Assembly (NCBI GenBank): GCA_050742975.1 | Contig: JBOGDQ010000305.1 | Span: 1-8,531 of the forward strand | Direction: 5' to 3' | Length of the DNA: 8,531 nt | Origin: JBDTGE01 sp050742975 | GTDB lineage: Bacteria; Actinomycetota; Actinomycetes; Mycobacteriales; Jatrophihabitantaceae | In this document: piece after piece, positions 1 to 7,604 of the stretch | Position numbering within the stretch: the first letter of the stretch is position 1 | How the letters are laid out: each line of letters opens with the position of its first letter | The notes under the pieces: generated by a model | What the model was told of the DNA's origin: nothing | The model's input: the letters and a program-made list of their open reading frames with translations, nothing else | Databases searched by the model: none | Made by a program: the position numbers and the translations under genes

Positions 1-3000
1 GGCCTGCACCGCGTCCGGCACCTGCAGGTCGACCGTCGTACCCCGCCGCTTCGGCATCGCGTACTTGTGCGGGTCATAGCGCGGGCTCTCGTTCTGCGCG
101 ACCCGCAGCGACGAGGCGTAACTGCCGTAGTTCGTCAGCGAGACCTTTCCCAGCCCACCGGTCGAGCCGTCCAGGTTCCACACCGCGATCGCGATGCTGT
201 TGGAGCCGTTCGGGTTCAGGATCCCGTTCGGCACCGGAAAGCTGTGCTGCGGGCCCAGGTAGTTGACGTAGTTGCCGACCTGCCAGCCGTTCACGAACAG
301 CGTCGCACGGTACTTGCGGGACGGGTTGTCGCTGATCGTCAGGCCCAGTGAGGTGTCCAGGCCCTTCGGCAGGTCCAGCCGCACCTCGGTGCGGTACCAC
401 GACACGCCCGCACGGGTGTCGGTCGTCGGCAGGGTGACCGTCGGCCAATTCCGGTCCGGGTAGCCGGGTAGCGACCAGCCGGCCCGCTCGCCGTACAGCC
501 CGCCCGTGGCGAGCGGCCCGCGCACCGGGTCGATCGTGTCCTCGCCGCCGCGAACACCCTGCACCCGCCAGGTGATCGACGTCAGGGGCGCGCCGGTGAG
601 CGAGGCGCTCGTCAGCCCGCGCGCCGTCTTGTTCGCGTTGGTCGAGTTGTAGTCCTCCTCGTGGCCCATGTTCACGGTCAGCACCGAGACGATGTTGTCG
701 CCGTGGGCCTTGACCGCGCCGGCCGGGAAGTTGAAGTCGGCGCTACCGCTGGTGGAGCTGCCGAGGAACGTTCCGTTCAGCCAGGCCGAGAAGGCCTGCG
801 CTCCACCGCCGGAGTCCGATACCAGGTGGACGCCGGTCTCCGTGCCGCCGGACCGGAACCGGCCGCGGTACCAGGTGTTGCCGGTGTGGAAGCCGTAGTC
901 GTCGGCGTAGAGCACCGGCAGGTTGTTGGCGCCGCTCACGCTGTTGGTGCTCATCTTGTCGGCGACCGCCCAACTCGAGTCGTCGAAGCCGGGCCGGGCC
1001 TCCGGCGATTCCTCCTCGTGCTTCCAGTTCTTGAGCGTGGGCAGCACGATCGGCGCGGCGGTCGGGATCGTGCCCGTCAGGCTCCCGGAGGCCGTCGGCC
1101 GGGTGGCGATCCGCTTGCCGTTCCAGGTGACGTGCGAGGCGGAGGTGAAGACCTCGATGGCGCCGTCGGAGCCGTTGTCCCCGGTGAGCGTGACCGTACC
1201 GCCGTTGCGGTTACTCGTGGCCGTGCGCAGCAGGTGCGTGCCGCGTACGAGTACCGGCCCGGTGGAGGTGTCCTGCCGCCAGAACGTCTCGGCGGTCGGC
1301 TTGTCCGCGAGCAGGAGCAGCAGCGGACGCGAGCCGGCACCGGAGATCGTGACCCGGGTCAGGCCGTCGTGCCGGTAGTTCAGCCGGAGGTCGCCGGTGG
1401 CGGGGTCCCAGGTCGTGCTGACGGCACCGCCGCTCGCCTGCACGCTCGGGCGCGACGCGTAGTTCAGCACTGTCTCGCCGTCGCTGCCCTTGTCGCCGTA
1501 GAGGACCGCGATGTCCCGGCCCCCGATCGTCGCGTTCGTCATGATCTCCGACGTCGAGTACTGCAGCTGCGAGTCGCCGAGCTTGTAGTTGGCGACGATG
1601 ATGTGCGAGTCGCGCCCGTCCAGCGTGATCGCGGTGCCGGGCTGCTGCGGCACGACGGGGTAGGTCGGGTTCGTTGTAGTGGGCCCGGTCGGGACGTCGA
1701 TTGCGTCGACAGACACGAAGTTGTCCGTCGAGCCGGACGCGTGCGTGCCGTCCACGACGATCTTCAGCGTGTGCGGACCGTCGGCCAGCCCACTTGTCTG
1801 GTAGAGCACGGCCTGGTTCTGGCTGCCGGAACAGTCGACCGTCGCCACCTTCGTGCCGTCGAGGTAGACGTCGGCGTAGCCGTGGTTGTTCGTCTTCGGC
1901 CCGATCCAGCGCACCGCGGTGCCGGTGAACGGGACGCTGAGCGAGTCGCCCTTGACGTTGGAGAACGACTCGGTGTTCTTGTAGTCGCCGCCCGTGTAGC
2001 TCTGATTCGCCACATGCGACCACGTGCCCGTGTACTGCAGCGCGGCGTCCGGATCGTCGTAGGTGTAGGTGACGTCCTTGATCGGCCTCGCGTTCAGGTC
2101 GATCGCGATGTGCGTGGTGTCCGTCGCGGTCGAGGTCGAGTCACCGTGGCGCAGCACGTGGAACTGCGTCTTCGTATCGGGGTTCATCCGGCCGGTGTCG
2201 ATGACCGCCGCGTTGTCCGGTGCGGTCGTGGTGATCGGGTCGGTCTCGGTCAGCGGCGCGACTGCCTGCGTGAAGTATCCGATCAGCTTGTCCTCGTAGT
2301 ACTTCGGATCGAGCTGGCGGGTTTCCCGGATGGCCGCGCCGTAGTCGTAGGACGTGTAGTTCTCCGGCTCGCCGAGCCAACCCCAGTTCGTCCCGCCGTA
2401 GGTCATGTAGAAGTTCTGCGCGGTGGCGCCCACGGCGATGTTCTGCTTGTAGAACACGTCGGCGAACTGGTCGTTGATCAGCTGCGCGCACTTGTCGTAG
2501 CCCGGCCCGCCCCACGGGTCGAACGCGCCGCCCTGGAACTCAGGTGTGTACAGCGGCCGTCCCGCCGGGTGGTCGTAGCTGATGTCAGGGACGCCGTTCC
2601 AACTCGTCGGGTCGGAGCAGTTGAAGCCCTGCGGGTACGAGTCCGGACCGTCGACGTCGAGCGCGCCCACCCCGGAGTTGAAGGTCCCGTTGTTGTTGCC
2701 GGTCAGCGGGACGGTGATGCCGTCCGCGCGCGCCTTGTCCTCGAGGTGCTGCATGTACGCGCGACCCGCGGCCGAGCCGTCGTAGTACTCGTTCTCGATC
2801 TGGTACGCGATCACCGGGCCGGTGCCGTTGGTCAGCTGGTGGCGGGCCAGGATGCGGTCGATCTGGGTCATCCATTCGTCGGAGTACTTGAGGAAGTTCG
2901 GGTCGGCGCTGCGGTTCTTCTCGTCCTTCGTGGTCAGCCAGCCCGGCAGGCCGCCGCTGTCGACCTCGGCATTGATGTAGGGCGCCGGGCGGGCGATGAC

Positions 3001-3423
3001 GTAGAGGCCGGCCTCCTGCGCCTCGTCGAGCAGCTTGTCGATGTCGCGGACGCCGGTGAAGTCGTACACGCCCGGTGCGGCCGAGTGGTAGTCCCAGTCG
3101 AAGTAGATCGAAGTGGTGTTGAAACCGGCCGCCTTCATCTTCTGGAAGATGTCGAGCCACAGATCCGGGCTGGGCAGCCGGAAGTAATGGAACTCGCCCG
3201 ACCAGATGTAGGTCCGCTTCCCGTCGATCATGAACGAGTAGCCGTCGAAGCTCACCGTGTGCGACGTGGCGCCCGCCGGAGCGGTGGAGTGGTTCGCCTC
3301 CGGCCGTGCCGTCGCGGGCCAGATCGTTGCGGTCAGCGCCACGACCAGCGCGACGACGCCGAGGGCCGCGCCCCACAGCGGGCGCCGGTTCCGAGTTCCC
3401 GTCCGTACCTGGTTCGCGCGCAT
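1..3423 (-). CDS. Secreted GH35 beta-galactosidase, C-terminus cut by window edge
   Basis: Probably hydrolyses terminal beta-galactosyl residues of plant or other polysaccharides outside the cell. ATG at 3423-3421 is preceded by GGGAG (3434-3430), and the frame meets a stop at 3486-3484 just upstream, so the start is well constrained. Residues 1-39 look like a signal peptide: an Arg-rich n-region, a hydrophobic stretch at about 18-35, and an A-T-A cleavage site at 37-39. An R13-R14 pair makes Tat export possible but is not a good Tat motif. The GH35 catalytic barrel spans about 60-380, with RPAPYINAE at 145-153, QIENEY at 208-213 (predicted acid/base E212), PEFQGG at 294-299 (predicted nucleophile E295) and GGTNWG at 343-348. 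A beta-sandwich-like module at about 459-577 and a Thr/Pro linker follow. The C-terminal half has two jelly-roll domains (about 795-935 and 955-1110) with a VQGVRGGE segment between them. The last visible residue is 1141, with no stop. The family assignment is seen directly; galactose specificity is inferred from the family. Confidence 0.96.
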   Translation of the reverse strand, partial: MRANQVRTGTRNRRPLWGAALGVVALVVALTATIWPATARPEANHSTAPAGATSHTVSFDGYSFMIDGKRTYIWSGEFHYFRLPSPDLWLDIFQKMKAAGFNTTSIYFDWDYHSAAPGVYDFTGVRDIDKLLDEAQEAGLYVIARPAPYINAEVDSGGLPGWLTTKDEKNRSADPNFLKYSDEWMTQIDRILARHQLTNGTGPVIAYQIENEYYDGSAAGRAYMQHLEDKARADGITVPLTGNNNGTFNSGVGALDVDGPDSYPQGFNCSDPTSWNGVPDISYDHPAGRPLYTPEFQGGAFDPWGGPGYDKCAQLINDQFADVFYKQNIAVGATAQNFYMTYGGTNWGWLGEPENYTSYDYGAAIRETRQLDPKYYEDKLIGYFTQAVAPLTETDPITTTAPDNAAVIDTGRMNPDTKTQFHVLRHGDSTSTATDTTHIAIDLNARPIKDVTYTYDDPDAALQYTGTWSHVANQSYTGGDYKNTESFSNVKGDSLSVPFTGTAVRWIGPKTNNHGYADVYLDGTKVATVDCSGSQNQAVLYQTSGLADGPHTLKIVVDGTHASGSTDNFVSVDAIDVPTGPTTTNPTYPVVPQQPGTAITLDGRDSHIIVANYKLGDSQLQYSTSEIMTNATIGGRDIAVLYGDKGSDGETVLNYASRPSVQASGGAVSTTWDPATGDLRLNYRHDGLTRVTISGAGSRPLLLLLADKPTAETFWRQDTSTGPVLVRGTHLLRTATSNRNGGTVTLTGDNGSDGAIEVFTSASHVTWNGKRIATRPTASGSLTGTIPTAAPIVLPTLKNWKHEEESPEARPGFDDSSWAVADKMSTNSVSGANNLPVLYADDYGFHTGNTWYRGRFRSGGTETGVHLVSDSGGGAQAFSAWLNGTFLGSSTSGSADFNFPAGAVKAHGDNIVSVLTVNMGHEEDYNSTNANKTARGLTSASLTGAPLTSITWRVQGVRGGEDTIDPVRGPLATGGLYGERAGWSLPGYPDRNWPTVTLPTTDTRAGVSWYRTEVRLDLPKGLDTSLGLTISDNPSRKYRATLFVNGWQVGNYVNYLGPQHSFPVPNGILNPNGSNSIAIAVWNLDGSTGGLGKVSLTNYGSYASSLRVAQNESPRYDPHKYAMPKRRGTTVDLQVPDAVQA

Positions 3424-3429
3424 TCTGTT

Positions 3430-3434
3430 CTCCC
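3430..3434 (-). promoter_or_regulatory. Ribosome binding site of the GH35 gene
   Basis: GGGAG reads on the minus strand six bases upstream of the ATG at 3423-3421. It is the only clear Shine-Dalgarno-like sequence near the start and supports this ATG, together with the in-frame stop at 3486-3484. Confidence 0.7.
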
Positions 3435-3473
3435 ACTGCAAGAGGTACCAACAACCACCAACGGATCCAGACA

Positions 3474-3501
3474 GTTCTACACACTAGGTCGATCGCGGCA
3501 A
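3474..3501 (-). promoter_or_regulatory. Possible promoter of the GH35 gene
   Basis: On the minus strand a TTGCCG hexamer (3501-3496) is separated by 16 bases from TAGAAC (3479-3474). Each matches four of six sigma-70/HrdB consensus positions. This would place the transcript start about 40-45 bases before the ATG. The matches are weak and other hexamers are possible. Confidence 0.22.
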
Positions 3502-3512
3502 CTCGCACAATA

Positions 3513-3525
3513 GGAAGAATTTTCC
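3513..3525. repeat. Short palindrome GGAAGAATTTTCC, possible operator
   Basis: An AT-rich 13-bp sequence with five of six pairs symmetric around position 3519. It lies just upstream of the possible GH35 promoter and between the two divergent genes, a natural place for a regulator site. I do not recognise it as the site of a known family, and in an AT-richer patch it could be chance. Confidence 0.3.
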
Positions 3526-3570
3526 AACCAGATCACCGCATTAAGCGCACGCTGGCACTGTTTGAACTTG

Positions 3571-3598
3571 TTGACTTTGCGCGCCCGTCGATCAGGAC
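3571..3598 (+). promoter_or_regulatory. Possible promoter of the helicase operon
   Basis: TTGACT (3571-3576), a 16-base spacer and CAGGAC (3593-3598) resemble actinobacterial HrdB-type hexamers (TTGAC and TAGRRT); the -35 is good and the -10 poor. The leader to the GTG start would be about 85-90 bases. A tandem near-repeat, TTGAACTTG then TTGACTTTG, covers the -35 (3562-3579). Confidence 0.25.
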
Positions 3599-3682
3599 CG
3601 GCTGCCGATCGGCGGCCAGTCGGTTCCGGCCCCGAGGAAAGGGCCTGGCATGCTGGGTGCCGGCCTGGTGGTGTCGGCGTAC

Positions 3683-3686
3683 GGGG
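3683..3686 (+). promoter_or_regulatory. Ribosome binding site of the SNF2 gene
   Basis: GGGG lies six bases before the GTG at 3693. An in-frame TGA at 3687-3689 rules out any start further upstream, so GTG 3693 is the first possible start. The conserved-looking opening (VLHALW followed by LALWAED) supports using it. Confidence 0.6.
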
Positions 3687-3692
3687 TGACGG

Positions 3693-6600
3693 GTGTTCGT
3701 TCTTCACGCGCTGTGGCGCCGTGATCCAGAGGCAGCGGGCCCGGGCCGGCTCGCACTGTGGGCCGAGGACTCGTCGGCGGCCATCGCGGCGCGGCGCCCC
3801 GGTCGCGCTCCCCGCGTCCAGGCGCACCCGTTCGCAGCGCAGCACGAGCAGCTCGCCGGGTTGCTGAGCGGGGCAGCTGCCAAGTTGACGTCCGCAACGG
3901 TCCGGCTTCCGGCCCGCGGTGGCCGGCCGGTCGACTCACCGCAACTGGTGCGCGGCGAGGTCTCGGACGCATCCGGTGCCGTTCAAGCGCGGCAGTGGCA
4001 GGTCCCGGTGGTCGAGTTCGATGCCGATCTCGCGGCCGCAGCGCTGGACGGCCTCGATCCCGACATCGCGGCGCAGGCCCCGTCGCTCCTCCACCTGGTC
4101 GATTTGAGCCGGTTCGCGGCTGACCTGGTAGCGCGGGGTCGGCTGCTACCCGGCCTGGGCATAGATCCACCGCGCGCGATCTGGCGCCCCGTCCTCACCG
4201 GGCCGGACGCGTCATGGAGCCGCGCGCTGGCCTCGTCCGTGCCGGCGGCGTTGGCGGCGGCCGAGCCCGACCAGCCCCTGGCGGTGTGGGCCGATGCGCT
4301 CGACGGTCTGGTCGACGCCCGCGCCCGCGCCGCATTGGGTCGGACCGGGCTCCGTGGCGGCCGCATAGGCGACGCGACCACGCGGTCGTGGCTCGCCGCA
4401 CTGACCGGACAGGAACGGCGCTTTGCCGGTACGGCGGCGGAGGTCGCGGCGCTCGCCGAGGCGATCGGAGCCTGGCAGCAGGACGCCGTGACCGGCCCGG
4501 TGCGCGCGTGCTTCCGGCTGGTCGAGCCGGGCGAGGACGACGACGTCTGGGATGTGCGTTTCGCGCTCCAGGCCACCGACGAGCCGAGCCTGGTCGTGGA
4601 TGCGGACGCCGTCTGGCGAGCTCGCGGCTCGCTGCCGGCGCTGGCCCGGCACCTGGACTCCCCGCAGGAGACGATGCTGGCCGAGCTCGGCAAGGCCGGC
4701 CGCGTCTACCCCGAGCTGGACGCGGCTCTGCACGCAGCCCGCCCGACGACCTTGTCGCTGGACACCGCCGGGGCGCACCAGTTCCTCAGCGCCGCGGCGC
4801 CGGCGCTGGCGACGGCGGGCTTCGGCGTCCAGCTGCCGGGCTGGTGGACCAAGCCGTCGTCGCGGCTCGGCCTGCGGCTGACCGCCCGCACACCGCCCCA
4901 GCCGGGGCAGGTCGCCGCCGGCGCGAGCCAGATGGGCTTCGCGTCGATCACCGAGTTCCGCCACGACCTGGCGATCGGCGGCGAGGTGCTCACCGCCGCC
5001 GAACTCGCCGAGCTGGCCGAGCTCAAGGCACCGATGGTGCGGCTGCGCGGCCAATGGATCGAGCTGGACGCCCGGCGGCTGGCGGCCGGCCTCAAGCTGG
5101 TCGGGCGCACCGGCACCGCCACCGTGGGCGAACTGCTCCGGCTCGGTCTCGGGATCGAGCAGGCCGTGGACGACGTGCCGGTCGAGGGCATCGCGGCCGA
5201 CGGCTGGTTGGGTGAGCTCCTGTCCGGGGGCGCCGAGCTGCGCCTGGATCCGGTCACCGTGCCGGACTCGTTCGACGGCCGGCTGCGGCCGTACCAGGAG
5301 CGTGGGTTGGCCTGGCTGGACTTCCTGCACCGCGCCGGCCTCGGCGGATTGCTCGCCGACGACATGGGCCTCGGCAAGACGGTGCAGCTGCTCGCGCTGC
5401 TGGCCCATGACGCCGGCTCCGGGCCGAGCCTGCTGGTCTGCCCGATGTCACTTGTCGGCAACTGGCAGCGGGAGGCTGCGCGCTTCACGCCGCACCTTCG
5501 CGTGCATGTCCACCACGGCAAGGAACGCGCGCGTGGCAAGCACTTCACCGATGCGGTCGGCGCGTCCGACCTCGTCGTGACCACCTACGCGCTGGCCGCC
5601 CGCGACGCTGCCGATCTACGCAAGATCACCTGGCGCCGGTTGGTCGTGGACGAGGCGCAGGCGATCAAGAACGCCGCGACCAAGCAGGCCACCGCGATCC
5701 GGTCGCTGCCCGCCGGCGTGCGGATCGCGGTCACCGGCACGCCGGTCGAGAACCGGCTGGCCGACCTGTGGTCGATCTTCGAGTTCGCGAACCCGGGACT
5801 GCTCGGCTCGGCCGCATCGTTCAAGAAGCGCTACGCCGAGCCCATCGAGCGGCGCGGTGACGACGTGGCGGCCGAACGGCTGCGCAGGTTCACCGGACCG
5901 TTCATCCTGCGCCGCGTCAAGACGGACAAGTCGATCATCGCCGACCTGCCGGACAAGTTCGAGATGGACGTGCTGTGCAACCTCACCGCCGAGCAGGCCG
6001 CGCTGTACCAGGCGGTCGTCGACGACATGATCGAGCGCATCGAGTCCACCGAAGGGATCGAGCGGCGCGGCCTGGTGCTGGCGACGATGACCAAGCTCAA
6101 GCAGGTCTGCAACCATCCGGCTCACTTCCTGCGCGACGGCGGCGCGCTGGCCAACCGGTCGGGCACGCTCGAGCGGCTGGACGAGATCCTGGACGAGGTG
6201 CTCGCGGTGGGGGAGAAGGCACTGCTGTTCACCCAGTACACCGAGTTCGGGGCGATGCTGCGAGGACATCTCGCCGGACGGGTCGGGCGCGAAGTCCTGT
6301 TCCTGCACGGCGGCGTTCCGAAGGCGGCACGTGATGAGATGGTCGCCCGCTTCCAGGCCGAGGATGCCACGTCCCCGCCACTGTTCGTCCTGTCGCTCAA
6401 GGCCGGCGGCACCGGGCTGACCCTGACCGCCGCCAACCATGTCGTGCACGTCGATCGCTGGTGGAACCCGGCCGTCGAGGACCAGGCCACCGACCGGGCG
6501 TTCCGGATCGGGCAGCGGCGTGCCGTGCAGGTGCGCAAGTTCGTCTGCGCCGGGACGATCGAGGAGAAGATCGCCGCGATGATCCGCGACAAGCGCGGCT

Positions 6601-6704
6601 TGGCCGCCCGGATCGTCGGCAGCGGAGAGCAGTGGCTGACCGAGCTGTCCACCGGCCAGCTGCGCGAGCTGTTCCGGCTCGAGGCCGGGGCGGTGGTCGA
6701 GTGA
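3693..6704 (+). CDS. helZ: SNF2-family DNA-dependent ATPase/helicase, HelZ-like
   Basis: A cytoplasmic SNF2-type motor expected to translocate on duplex DNA and remodel DNA-protein complexes, or to bind RNA polymerase like bacterial RapA-class enzymes. The 1003-aa protein has three parts. Residues 1-370 are a variable N-terminal region opening with VLHALW. A DUF3670-type SNF2-associated domain spans about 375-510 and includes W384-W385. The bilobed ATPase core spans about 525-965. Motifs seen are the RPYQ entry near 532, Walker A DMGLGKT 557-563, Walker B DEAQ 653-656, TGTP 681-684, the KALLFTQYT strand from 842, GGTGLT around T907, and motif VI DRAFRIGQ 934-941. All catalytic motifs are intact. 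Length and order match what I recall of Mycobacterium tuberculosis HelZ (Rv2101, about 1013 aa), which is also followed by a SWIM gene; the symbol rests on that resemblance. There is no SWIM finger in this polypeptide. The stop overlaps the next start. Physiological role unproven; repair, transcription recycling and defence are all possible. Confidence 0.95.
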   Translation: MFVLHALWRRDPEAAGPGRLALWAEDSSAAIAARRPGRAPRVQAHPFAAQHEQLAGLLSGAAAKLTSATVRLPARGGRPVDSPQLVRGEVSDASGAVQARQWQVPVVEFDADLAAAALDGLDPDIAAQAPSLLHLVDLSRFAADLVARGRLLPGLGIDPPRAIWRPVLTGPDASWSRALASSVPAALAAAEPDQPLAVWADALDGLVDARARAALGRTGLRGGRIGDATTRSWLAALTGQERRFAGTAAEVAALAEAIGAWQQDAVTGPVRACFRLVEPGEDDDVWDVRFALQATDEPSLVVDADAVWRARGSLPALARHLDSPQETMLAELGKAGRVYPELDAALHAARPTTLSLDTAGAHQFLSAAAPALATAGFGVQLPGWWTKPSSRLGLRLTARTPPQPGQVAAGASQMGFASITEFRHDLAIGGEVLTAAELAELAELKAPMVRLRGQWIELDARRLAAGLKLVGRTGTATVGELLRLGLGIEQAVDDVPVEGIAADGWLGELLSGGAELRLDPVTVPDSFDGRLRPYQERGLAWLDFLHRAGLGGLLADDMGLGKTVQLLALLAHDAGSGPSLLVCPMSLVGNWQREAARFTPHLRVHVHHGKERARGKHFTDAVGASDLVVTTYALAARDAADLRKITWRRLVVDEAQAIKNAATKQATAIRSLPAGVRIAVTGTPVENRLADLWSIFEFANPGLLGSAASFKKRYAEPIERRGDDVAAERLRRFTGPFILRRVKTDKSIIADLPDKFEMDVLCNLTAEQAALYQAVVDDMIERIESTEGIERRGLVLATMTKLKQVCNHPAHFLRDGGALANRSGTLERLDEILDEVLAVGEKALLFTQYTEFGAMLRGHLAGRVGREVLFLHGGVPKAARDEMVARFQAEDATSPPLFVLSLKAGGTGLTLTAANHVVHVDRWWNPAVEDQATDRAFRIGQRRAVQVRKFVCAGTIEEKIAAMIRDKRGLAARIVGSGEQWLTELSTGQLRELFRLEAGAVVE
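6701..6704 (+). promoter_or_regulatory. GTGA stop-start overlap coupling SNF2 and SWIM genes
   Basis: The last bases of the SNF2 gene read GTGA. GTG starts the SWIM protein and TGA ends the helicase. No strong Shine-Dalgarno sequence precedes this GTG, so translation is probably coupled by terminating ribosomes, which would keep the two products at matched levels. Confidence 0.75.
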
Positions 6705-7588
6705 ACAGGAACAACCGCTGGCAGCAGTACCCGGCGTCACGGCCTCGCGCGGTGGAGGGAGGTCTCAAGGCCCGCACCGCACGTGGCGCGATCGGGTCGT
6801 CGTGGTGGTCGCGGCGCTTCCTGGACGTGCTGGAGTCGTTCGCGATGGGTAGCCGCCTGACCCGGGGGCGCAACTACGCACGCAAGGGCCAGGTCATCTC
6901 CCTGGACGTGTCGCCGGGTGAGGTGCGCGCAGCCGTGCAGGGCTCGCGGGCTCGTCCGTACAACGTGCGGATCGGGCTCGCTCCGTTCGGTGAGCTGGTC
7001 TGGGCGAAGGCCGAGATCGCGCTCTCGGAGCAGGCGCTGCCCAGCGCCAAGCTGCTCGCCGGAGAGGTGCCTCCGGAGCTGGAGCAGATCTTCGCCGACG
7101 CCGGCGCGCCCCTGTTCCCGCGCGTGGTGAACGAACTGGATCAACGATGCAGCTGCCCGGACTGGGAGGTCCCCTGCAAGCATCTCGCCGCGACGTTCTA
7201 CCTGCTGGCCGAAGCCTTCGACGCCGACCCGTTCCTCCTACTGCGCTGGCGCGGTCGGGACCGCGAGCAGCTGCTCAATCGACTGCGCGAGCTGCGCTCC
7301 GAGCCGGACGGCACGAACGGGCCGAGCAGCCAACGCGGCACCGGGCACATCAGCCCCCCGCCGGCTGCCGGGGCGACGCTGGCGCTCGCGGGCCTCAGTG
7401 AGACCGCGACCGAGGTGGACCGCTTCTGGCTACCGCCACCTCCTCTGCCGCGACGTCCGGCTGTGCTGGCGGTCGACCCCGCGCTGCTGCTGCGCCAGCT
7501 TCCTCCGCCCGGACCCGCGCTCGGCGGGGAGGCGCTCGCGCAGCGGTTGCGTTCGGCGTACGAGCAGTTCGCGAAGACCGCCGAATAG
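6701..7588 (+). CDS. SWIM zinc-finger protein, partner of the SNF2 ATPase
   Basis: A 295-aa cytoplasmic protein carrying a SWIM zinc finger, C150-x-C152-x6-C159-x-H161, a fold that binds nucleic acid or protein partners. The N-terminal part is basic and typical of bacterial SWIM proteins: a WW pair (about 35-36), then an R-G-R-N-Y-A-R-K-G segment and VQGSRARPY before the finger. After the finger comes a helical segment rich in Leu and Arg, then a flexible Gly/Pro/Thr region. The C-terminal part has an F242-W243 pair, a run of prolines and a short helix. The frame stays open upstream inside the helicase gene, but the overlapping GTG is the natural start, since the upstream extension only mirrors helicase coding DNA. 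In other bacteria SWIM fingers and SNF2 motors can be fused or adjacent (from memory, ywqB-ywqA of Bacillus subtilis), so acting as a subunit or DNA-loading partner of the ATPase is a fair inference. Confidence 0.92.
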   Translation: MNRNNRWQQYPASRPRAVEGGLKARTARGAIGSSWWSRRFLDVLESFAMGSRLTRGRNYARKGQVISLDVSPGEVRAAVQGSRARPYNVRIGLAPFGELVWAKAEIALSEQALPSAKLLAGEVPPELEQIFADAGAPLFPRVVNELDQRCSCPDWEVPCKHLAATFYLLAEAFDADPFLLLRWRGRDREQLLNRLRELRSEPDGTNGPSSQRGTGHISPPPAAGATLALAGLSETATEVDRFWLPPPPLPRRPAVLAVDPALLLRQLPPPGPALGGEALAQRLRSAYEQFAKTAE

Positions 7589-7590
7589 GC

Positions 7591-7594
7591 GGAG
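7591..7594 (+). promoter_or_regulatory. Ribosome binding site of the DUF2293 gene
   Basis: GGAG lies in the 16-base gap after the SWIM stop codon, ten bases before the ATG at 7605. The frame is open upstream through the end of the SWIM gene, so this site decides the start. The next gene therefore has its own, somewhat loosely spaced, initiation signal. Confidence 0.55.
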
Positions 7595-7604
7595 CGACGA
7601 TCGC

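Larger units (their letters stand above)
3424..3692. other. Divergent intergenic region between GH35 and the helicase operon
   Basis: These 269 bases separate two divergent genes and hold no convincing gene. The part from about 3440 to 3580 is clearly richer in A+T than the flanking coding DNA, as expected for promoters. Visible elements are a 13-bp imperfect palindrome (3513-3525), weak promoter-like hexamers in both directions, a perfect 10-bp palindrome GCCGATCGGC (3604-3613), and a small stem GGCCC/GGGCC (3628-3632 and 3641-3645). None is a recognised operator. Confidence 0.75.

Noticed and set aside
653..656. DEAQ in place of DEAH/DEGH in SNF2 motif II as a defect (residue numbers of the protein)
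   Set aside because: DEAQ-x-IKN is common in bacterial SNF2 ATPases, and the acidic pair needed for Mg-ATP is intact.
2585..3508. Minus-strand frame overlapping the galactosidase 5' end in another phase
   Set aside because: The translation is Arg/Ala/Gly-rich with no family signal, while the frame starting at 3423 gives a signal peptide and an intact GH35 barrel.
661..3513. A very long plus-strand open frame (950 codons) antisense to the galactosidase gene
   Set aside because: Its translation is a low-complexity mix rich in Val, Arg, Gly and Ala, with no recognisable motif. It mirrors a fully intact GH35 frame with catalytic motifs, and high GC at third positions commonly creates such antisense open frames.
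3604..3645. GCCGATCGGC palindrome and GGCCC/GGGCC stem in the helicase leader as a riboswitch or attenuator
   Set aside because: The stems are short and GC-only, expected by chance in such DNA, and I see no known riboswitch core.
4212..5408. Long minus-strand frame antisense to the helicase gene, and a similar one at 5616-6740
   Set aside because: Both are mirror frames of clearly coding SNF2 sequence, with no ribosome binding site or recognisable domain of their own.
6461..6700. N-terminal extension of the SWIM protein into the helicase gene
   Set aside because: The extra 80 residues are Arg/Gly-rich frame-shadow sequence of the conserved SNF2 motif V-VI region. SWIM-like sequence begins only after the GTG at 6701.
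7398..7604. N-terminal extension of the DUF2293 protein into the SWIM gene
   Set aside because: The upstream codons mirror SWIM coding DNA, and a Shine-Dalgarno sequence precedes ATG 7605, just before the Cys4 region.
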